Assembly: GCA_041394885.1 (NCBI GenBank)
Contig: JAWKHI010000038.1
Coordinates: 7,862-71,861, forward strand
DNA: 64,000 nt
Direction of reading: 5' to 3'
Source: DSOI01 sp041394885
GTDB lineage: Bacteria > Acidobacteriota > Terriglobia > Bryobacterales > Bryobacteraceae
Under the pieces are notes generated by a model. That model was not told the origin of the DNA, made no database searches, and saw only the letters and a list, made by a program, of their open reading frames with translations. Shown piece after piece: positions 59,108 through 64,000 of the stretch. Every line of letters starts with the position of its first letter. The first letter of the stretch is position 1. The position numbers and the translations under genes were made by a program.

Positions 59108-61189
59108 TTACGGGGCCGGGACGGTCACCGTCGTGCCGGCGCGAACCAGCACTCTGGATTGATTCTGCCCACCGTAGGAAGCGCAGCCGGTGGAGCAGAC
59201 TCCGGTGAGAGGAACATAGGCGGTGCTTTGGGCGGTGAGGGTGACCCCAACGCCAGGCGTGTAGGTGCCGCGGACACCCGCGCCGAGATAGGTCATGCGA
59301 TCGAGCAGCGTGCTGCCGATGGTGGTTTGGGCGAGGCTGCTCACCGGAAGGTTCGAGATTTTCTTGAACTTGGCGAATGCGGCCTCGATCACATCGGTGA
59401 ACAGCGAGTGTTGGTTGTCGTAGTGGAAGAAGTTCGCCTGGTGGTACATCGACGGGTAGAGCTCATAGCGGAACATGTAGCTCACCAGGGCGTCGCTCTC
59501 GCGGTCGACAATCTGGGCGTAGGTCTGATTGGTTTCGAAGAACGGCGCGCCGCCGGGGCCGCCGATGCGGAACAGGCCGTTGGGTCCGAACAGGTAGTTG
59601 TACTCGTCGGTCTCGGACCCATGCGCGCCGGCGTTGGGCGTGGTGGCGTTATAGAACACGTTGGTGGCGCGGCGCGGGATGATGTAGATCCGCGAGTCCA
59701 CCGAACTGCGCAGGAGGGTGTTGGCGATGGCGGGCACGTGCTCGGGGCGGGACATGTCACCCACCAGGTAGCGGATGCGGTTGTCGGCGGCGGCGCGCAT
59801 GAAGTTGGGATTGGTGAGTCCGGAGATGGCCGGGGTCACCATGCTTTGGCGGTCCACGGGGATACCGAGGGTGGTGGCCACGGAGACGTTCTGCACCACT
59901 TCGGCCCGCGCTTCGTTGTAGGTGGCGGGGCGGCAGATGCCGCTATTGGGGACCGGCAGGTAGCAATCCAGATTCTCGTGATCAAACGTATGGCTGACCC
60001 AGAAGAAGTCATTGCGCAGGGCCTTGGCACGGAGCACCAGCGAGTCATTGGCATCGGAGTCGCCGGCGGCGGTGGCTCCGAATCCGTTGAAGGCATGAGT
60101 GACGCGGAAGTTGCGCGTCTGCGGATCGGAGCGGATGGCATTCTGCCAGGCGGCGAGCTTGTCCAGGTCCGCTCCGGTGATGCGCAGGCTCGGGCAGTCG
60201 GTGGCGGGATCGTAGGTCAGATCGGCGTTGATCACAGGGCGGCATCCGGGGATGTTGTCGACGAACAGGCTGTTGGGGAGGAACAGATCGTCATTCTGGG
60301 GGGACATGTAGACCTGGCGCGAACCGAGGAACACGCCGCGCGTCACCCAGTTGATAAGGCCGTAGTTGAGAACCAGCGAGTGCGTGAGATAGGGACTCTG
60401 ATCGAAGGTGAGGGCCAGATACTCGCGGCCATCCGCTTTGGTGTGGAGAGCGCCGGCGGTCTGGCCGTTGATGGTCACCACCGGCGTGGTGGTTTCACCG
60501 GCGGCCGGGGCCGGGGCGGAGAGATACGTGAAAGCCCAAATGACCTTCAGCGGGTTGGCGGCGTTCACATACGGGAAGACGGCCTGGCCGGCAGCGGGAA
60601 TCGACGCCCAAACCGGCGCCGTCTCACTCGGGCTGACCGAACTGATGAAGGTGAGGCCATAGCGCGGCTCCGGGAAGGCGTACATCGCCACGGTGCGGAC
60701 CCGGTAGTCGCGCGTGTAGTTGTCGAGGGCTGTCCATGATGCCGGGCTGAGCGCGCTCACCCAATTTCCGGCGGCGTCCTGCACGGCCAGATTGCCGGAG
60801 GTGAGTACGATTCCCTGGTAGAAACCTTTGGTGGCATTCGACAGAGTGGGCAGCGGTTGGGTTTTAGCGACGATGGCGTCATAGGGAATGCCGACGGTCT
60901 CGAGGAACTCCCGGATGGCGGGCAAGGCGGGTTCCTGGCCATCGGCGGCGATGACCAGCAACTTCATATCGAGCGGCTTGGCCGGGGTGGTGGCGGCGGC
61001 CGGAGTGGGCGCCGCGATTCCGACGCGCAGGGCCAGGGACGGTCCCGTGCTGACGGGCTGCAGCGGCCGCGAAGGCTGCGTCTGGCCGGTGGGCGCGGCA
61101 ACGGTGCCCAAGTCGACGGCTACTGTGCCGGCCGTCGCGGCGAGGGCTGCGCCCAGAAGCGCCGCCGTGAATCTGTACCTGGTATGCAT
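59108..61189 (-). CDS. Secreted CE18 (Agd3-like) polysaccharide deacetylase, paralogue 1
   Basis: The product is 693 aa from ATG 61189, which follows a GAGGAGAG. A signal sequence opens it (FTAALLGAALAATAGTVA). A Rossmann-like N-terminal domain (KLLVIAADGQEPALPAIRE, about 76-135) precedes a deacetylase region resembling fungal Agd3 (CE18). It has the NodB-type dyad D300-D301 in SPQNDDLFLPN and the metal histidines H400 and H404 in VSHTFDHENLDCY. MVTPAISGLTNPNFMRAA follows. The C-terminus is a small Cys-containing module (AYVPLTGVCSTGCASYGGQ). It probably removes acetyl groups from an amino-sugar polysaccharide. Family assignment is by eye. Confidence 0.8.
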   Translation of the reverse strand: MHTRYRFTAALLGAALAATAGTVAVDLGTVAAPTGQTQPSRPLQPVSTGPSLALRVGIAAPTPAAATTPAKPLDMKLLVIAADGQEPALPAIREFLETVGIPYDAIVAKTQPLPTLSNATKGFYQGIVLTSGNLAVQDAAGNWVSALSPASWTALDNYTRDYRVRTVAMYAFPEPRYGLTFISSVSPSETAPVWASIPAAGQAVFPYVNAANPLKVIWAFTYLSAPAPAAGETTTPVVTINGQTAGALHTKADGREYLALTFDQSPYLTHSLVLNYGLINWVTRGVFLGSRQVYMSPQNDDLFLPNSLFVDNIPGCRPVINADLTYDPATDCPSLRITGADLDKLAAWQNAIRSDPQTRNFRVTHAFNGFGATAAGDSDANDSLVLRAKALRNDFFWVSHTFDHENLDCYLPVPNSGICRPATYNEARAEVVQNVSVATTLGIPVDRQSMVTPAISGLTNPNFMRAAADNRIRYLVGDMSRPEHVPAIANTLLRSSVDSRIYIIPRRATNVFYNATTPNAGAHGSETDEYNYLFGPNGLFRIGGPGGAPFFETNQTYAQIVDRESDALVSYMFRYELYPSMYHQANFFHYDNQHSLFTDVIEAAFAKFKKISNLPVSSLAQTTIGSTLLDRMTYLGAGVRGTYTPGVGVTLTAQSTAYVPLTGVCSTGCASYGGQNQSRVLVRAGTTVTVPAP

Positions 61190-61240
61190 TGGTTGTTCTC
61201 TCTCCTCGTTGTCGATTGAAATCGTTGTCGATGGGCTGAT

Positions 61241-61328
61241 GCCAGAGTAGGGACGGCGGCCGAATGCCACAAGGGAGGTACGGGGGAGTACTCTGTCCCT
61301 AGCCAGTCCATTCTGGAACCAGGGATGG
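61241..61328 (-). promoter_or_regulatory. Conserved leader upstream of CE18-like paralogue 1
   Basis: This block begins 52 bp upstream of the start codon and aligns without gaps to 63709-63796 up to AAGGGAGG and GAGTAC, both at the same distances (for example AAGGGAGG at 61271 and 63739). AGCCA-NN-CCA sits at the same 9-bp spacing after GAGTAC. Conservation at equal spacing suggests a shared promoter or binding site. Confidence 0.5.
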
Positions 61329-61434
61329 AGAACCGCCGCTGGCGATGAGAAACTGGTCAGCCCGCAATTGGAACGGCAGTACCATTGCAGGATCCGGCGC
61401 AAGGAACTCCCCTCCCCCGGCGGAACCAAAACAG

Positions 61435-61464
61435 CGGCGCCGTCCCCTCTCGAGGACGGCGCCG
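61435..61464 (-). terminator. Terminator of the second CE18-like gene
   Basis: CGGCGCCGTCC at 61435-61445 pairs perfectly with GGACGGCGCCG at 61454-61464, with an 8-base loop. On the minus strand it is followed by CTGTTTTGG, a short U-run. It lies about 98 bp beyond the stop at 61563. Confidence 0.7.
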
Positions 61465-61562
61465 TTCTCCGATTCCGGCCAGTGTTGTATGGCCGATTTT
61501 TTTCCCGCCCGGCTTCGGTACGGGACAGTACTGGACGCTTCGACTGGCGGTAAGCGCGATGC

Positions 61563-63671
61563 TTACGGGGCCACCGCCAGTGTTACGGTCCGGCCGGCGC
61601 TGACGAGCACCCGCGACTGCTTCTGGCCGCCGTAGGTGACGCATCCGGTGGAGCAGACGCCGGTGAAAGGCACATAGGCGCTCTTCTGCGCCTGCACCGT
61701 GATGCCGACGCCGGGCGTGTAGGTGGCCGCGACGCCGGCGGCCAGGTAGTTGGAGCGATCCACCAGCATGCTGCCGATAGTGGTTTGGGCGAGGCTGCTG
61801 ATGGGGAGGTTGGTCATCTTGGCGAACTTGGCGAAGGTGGCGTCCATCAGGTCCGTGAACAGAGAATGGCCGCCATTGTAGGAGTCGAAATTCGACTGAT
61901 GGAACATGGACGGGTACAGTTCCCCGCGCAACATGTAGGTGACCAGCGCGTCGCTCTCGCGATCGATGACCTGCGCGTAGGTTTGCGCGGTATCGAAGAA
62001 GGGCGCTCCATTGGAGAGCCGGAAGATGCCGCTCGGGCCGTAGAGGAAGTTGTACTCGTCGGTTTCCGATCCGTTGGCGCCCACGTTCGGCGTCGTCGTG
62101 TTGTAGAAGATGTTGGTAGCCCGGCGCGGGATGATGAGAATGCGTGTGTCCACGGTGCTGCGGATGCCGGTGTTGGCAATCGCGGGAACGTGCTCGGGAC
62201 GGGACATGTCGCCCACCAGATAGCGGATGCCGCTGTCGCCGGCCGCCCGCATGAAGTTGGGATTGTTCAGTCCGGAAATGGCCGGGGTGACCATGCTGGT
62301 CCTGTCGAGTGGCATCAGCAGACTGGTGGCAACCGAAATATTCTGGGTGATTTCGCTGCGGGACTCGTTATAGGTGGCGCCGCGGCAAATACCGCTGTTG
62401 GGAACCGGATTGAAGCAATCCAGGTGCTCATGGTCATAGGTATGGCTCACCCAGTAGAAGCGGTTGCGGTGCGCGATTGCCCGGAGCTTCAGGGAATCGT
62501 TGGTGGTCGCTCCGCCGGCTGTGGTCGCGCCAAAGCCGTTGAAGGCGTGCGTGAGTTGAAAATTGGCGGTTTGCGTCTTCCTCCGGACGCTATCCTGCCA
62601 CGACGCGAGACGGTCCAGATCGGCGCCGTTGATACGCAGGCTGGGGCAATTGACGGCCGGGTCATAAGTGGGGTCAGACCCGGGGAGGGGCTGGCAAGCC
62701 GGCTGATTGTTCACAAAGAGATCGTTGGGGAGGAAAAGATCGTCATTCTGCGGCGTCAGATACGCTTGACGGGATCCCAAAAATACACCCCGCGCCACCC
62801 AATTGACCAGTCCGTAGTTCAAAAGGAGCGAATGAGTCAGGTAGGGGCTGTTGTCGAAGGTGAGTGCGAGATACTCGCGGCCATCAGCCTTGGTGTGCAG
62901 CGCGCCGGCGGTCTGGCCGTTGATGGTGACGATGGGGGTGGTGGTTTCTCCGGCCGCCGGGGTGGGCGCGGCGAGATAGGTGTAGGCCCACTGAATCTTG
63001 ATCTGGTTGGCAGTATTCACGTAAGAAAAGACGGGCTTGCCAGCGGCGGGAATGGTCGCCATCGCCGGAGCCTGATCGGTGGGGCTCAGCGCGCTGATGA
63101 AGGTGAGGCCGTACCGGGCTTCCGGGAACGCATACATTGCGAGGGTGCGGACTTTGTAGTCTCGCGCATAGTTGTCGAGCGCGGTCCACGACGCCGCGCT
63201 GAGAGCGCTGGACCAGTTGCCGTTGGCGTCCTCGACGGCCAGATTCCCGGAAGTGAGAATGATGCCCTGGTAGAAGCCCGTGGTGGCGTCGTTGAGAACG
63301 GGCAGGGGCTGGGTCTTGGCTACGATGGCGTCGTAGGGGACGCCGATGTGTTCGAGCGTGTTTCGGATGGCGTCAAAGGCCGGTTCGTCCCCGTCGGCGG
63401 CGATGATGAGCATCCGCATTTTCAACGGTTTGGCTGCCGTCACCGCGGCGCCTACGGCGACCGCGCCGCCAGCGATCGGGGCGGTTGGCGCCGGCGCTGC
63501 CACGCCGGCCCGAACCGAAGCATTGGCTACCGAAATGGGACGCAAAGGCTTGGAAGGCTTCAACTGCGCGAGCGGGACCGAATACTGAGTTCCATCGTGC
63601 GCCGCCTTCTGCGCCGATCCGATTGAGGCGGCGGCCGCTAACGCCACAGCCAATGTGAATTTGATCTTCAT
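61563..63671 (-). CDS. Secreted CE18 (Agd3-like) polysaccharide deacetylase, paralogue 2
   Basis: The product is 702 aa from ATG 63671 with a signal peptide (FTLAVALAAAASIGSAQ). It is collinear with paralogue 1 along its whole length: MLIIAADGDEPAFDAIRN in the N-terminal domain, TPQNDDLFLPNDLF for the acidic dyad, VSHTYDHEHLDCF for the metal histidines, MVTPAISGLNNPNFMRAA, and the C-terminal GVCSTGCVTYGGQKQSR. The His motif has small substitutions (TYDHEHL versus TFDHENL). Paralogues 1 and 2 are separated by 373 bp with a terminator between, so each seems to have its own transcript. Confidence 0.8.
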   Translation of the reverse strand: MKIKFTLAVALAAAASIGSAQKAAHDGTQYSVPLAQLKPSKPLRPISVANASVRAGVAAPAPTAPIAGGAVAVGAAVTAAKPLKMRMLIIAADGDEPAFDAIRNTLEHIGVPYDAIVAKTQPLPVLNDATTGFYQGIILTSGNLAVEDANGNWSSALSAASWTALDNYARDYKVRTLAMYAFPEARYGLTFISALSPTDQAPAMATIPAAGKPVFSYVNTANQIKIQWAYTYLAAPTPAAGETTTPIVTINGQTAGALHTKADGREYLALTFDNSPYLTHSLLLNYGLVNWVARGVFLGSRQAYLTPQNDDLFLPNDLFVNNQPACQPLPGSDPTYDPAVNCPSLRINGADLDRLASWQDSVRRKTQTANFQLTHAFNGFGATTAGGATTNDSLKLRAIAHRNRFYWVSHTYDHEHLDCFNPVPNSGICRGATYNESRSEITQNISVATSLLMPLDRTSMVTPAISGLNNPNFMRAAGDSGIRYLVGDMSRPEHVPAIANTGIRSTVDTRILIIPRRATNIFYNTTTPNVGANGSETDEYNFLYGPSGIFRLSNGAPFFDTAQTYAQVIDRESDALVTYMLRGELYPSMFHQSNFDSYNGGHSLFTDLMDATFAKFAKMTNLPISSLAQTTIGSMLVDRSNYLAAGVAATYTPGVGITVQAQKSAYVPFTGVCSTGCVTYGGQKQSRVLVSAGRTVTLAVAP

Positions 63672-63708
63672 GGGTTGTTTTGAGTCTCCTTGACCCCGAT
63701 GGGGTAAA

Positions 63709-63800
63709 GCCAGACTAGGGGCAGGGTTTGCGTCCGGCAAGGGAGGCTTGGGCGAGTACGTTCACCGTAGCCAATCCACTCCAGGAACGTTTGGGGATGG
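63709..63800 (-). promoter_or_regulatory. Conserved leader upstream of CE18-like paralogue 2
   Basis: This block begins 38 bp upstream of the start codon and matches 61241-61328 in spacing and core sequence: GCCAGA-N-TAGGG, AAGGGAGG at 63739, GGGCGAGTAC at 63750, then AGCCA and CCA at the same spacing. A GGGGATGG end matches the GGGATGG end of the first leader, but 4 bp further on. Confidence 0.5.
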
Positions 63801-63873
63801 CGGAAGAAATCGTTGGGATCGGCGGCCTATTCGATGACGGGAACCGTCGTCTCACAGGCCGCCGCCCGTGGTA

Positions 63874-64000
63874 CTACTGCGCGACCGGAATCGTGATCGA
63901 ACGGCCCGCCGACAGCAGCACGCGAGACTGCTTCTGACCGCCGTAGGTGACGCATCCGGACGAGCAGACCCCGGTCATCGGGACATACGCGGTGCGCTGC
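63874..64000 (-). CDS. Third CE18-like paralogue, C-terminal end only (5' part outside window)
   Basis: The frame open from the window edge to a TAG at 63874-63876 encodes the C-terminal tail of a third copy: QRTAYVPMTGVCSSGC, then VTYGGQKQSRVLLSAGRSITI. This is the conserved Cys-bearing end of the other two paralogues. The gap to paralogue 2 is 202 bp. Confidence 0.85.
   Translation of the reverse strand, partial: QRTAYVPMTGVCSSGCVTYGGQKQSRVLLSAGRSITIPVAQ

Larger units (their letters stand above)
61190..61562. other. Intergenic region, 373 bp
   Basis: No gene is visible. It contains the conserved leader at 61241-61328 upstream of the first CE18-like gene and the terminator hairpin at 61435-61464 downstream of the second. 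The part between 61470 and 61562 shows no structure. Confidence 0.6.

Noticed and set aside
58868..63626. Two plus-strand frames of over 600 codons antisense to the CE18-like genes
   Set aside because: Both mirror the paralogous minus-strand genes, as expected from shared codon use, and have no domain of their own.
1..64000. CRISPR array, prophage or insertion sequence
   Set aside because: No regularly spaced repeats, transposase, integrase or phage structural genes were found. Virion-core-like naming of the SPFH gene does not imply phage origin.

Overview
The window is a high-GC, gene-dense bacterial chromosome segment. It most likely comes from an Acidobacteriota of the Bryobacterales/Solibacter type. 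The support is three PEP-CTERM secreted proteins, a protein of the acidobacterial VWFA-related type (43346-44311), two sulfatases with a DUF1080 protein, a divergent pair of PQQ dehydrogenases, and a short version of a transcription-factor-like family common in that phylum (45024-45833). This placement is an inference from gene content; there is no rRNA in the window. There is no CRISPR array, phage module or insertion sequence. The only classical mobile-type module is a vapBC toxin-antitoxin pair.

Layout, left half. 1-1301: the end of a metallo-beta-lactamase-fold gene and a sulfite-oxidase-like molybdopterin protein. 1413-3028: two small secreted proteins and vapBC. 3018-7763: a minus-strand unit of tldD, tldE, a membrane-anchored protein, a response-regulator domain fused to a membrane/secreted domain, and a DUF167 protein. 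7791-10176: an unknown protein, a 424-bp gap with a possible 34-residue secreted peptide, and a PEP-CTERM protein. 10268-15558: a compact six-gene unit of SPFH/zinc-ribbon protein, S-adenosylmethionine decarboxylase, two-domain DUF4178 protein, small membrane protein, DUF350 protein and membrane-embedded spermidine-synthase-like protein. This looks like a polyamine-linked envelope-stress system. 15620-25672: tag, a secreted protein, a fucose-isomerase-like gene with two compensating frameshifts, a membrane-spanning propeller/SIR2 protein with a triple direct repeat upstream, TPR and LRR proteins, a minimal zinc protease, and a 2Fe-2S protein followed by cmk and lysC.

Layout, right half. 25680-31792: divergent PQQ dehydrogenases, a methyltransferase with a long coiled coil, and a PEP-CTERM protein. 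31855-35283: aroB-ubiE diverging from nadB (shikimate, menaquinone and NAD synthesis). 35308-39593: a PEP-CTERM protein, then hslV-hslU-lipoprotein-tadA with overlapping or closely spaced ends. 39517-43300: a minus-strand envelope set (DUF4920, alkaline-phosphatase-like, SRPBCC, OmpH/Skp-like, membrane protein). 43346-49556: VWA protein, an unknown secreted protein, two sulfatases, a DUF1080 hydrolase and tRNA-Arg(TCT). 49640-59082: metallophosphoesterase, SDR, Na+/H+ antiporter, APC permease, polA, cyclophilin lipoprotein and a voltage-gated-type K+ channel. 59108-64000: at least three tandem paralogues of a secreted Agd3/CE18-like polysaccharide deacetylase, the first two with duplicated upstream leaders.

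The strongest leads are the polyamine/SPFH/DUF350/DUF4178 cluster, the membrane-spanning SIR2 protein whose expected catalytic histidine is a tyrosine, the tandem CE18-like genes with conserved leaders, and the receiver-domain fusion at 3227-4480. Start codons were chosen from Shine-Dalgarno spacing, signal-peptide position and family N-termini, and several differ from the longest possible reading frame.
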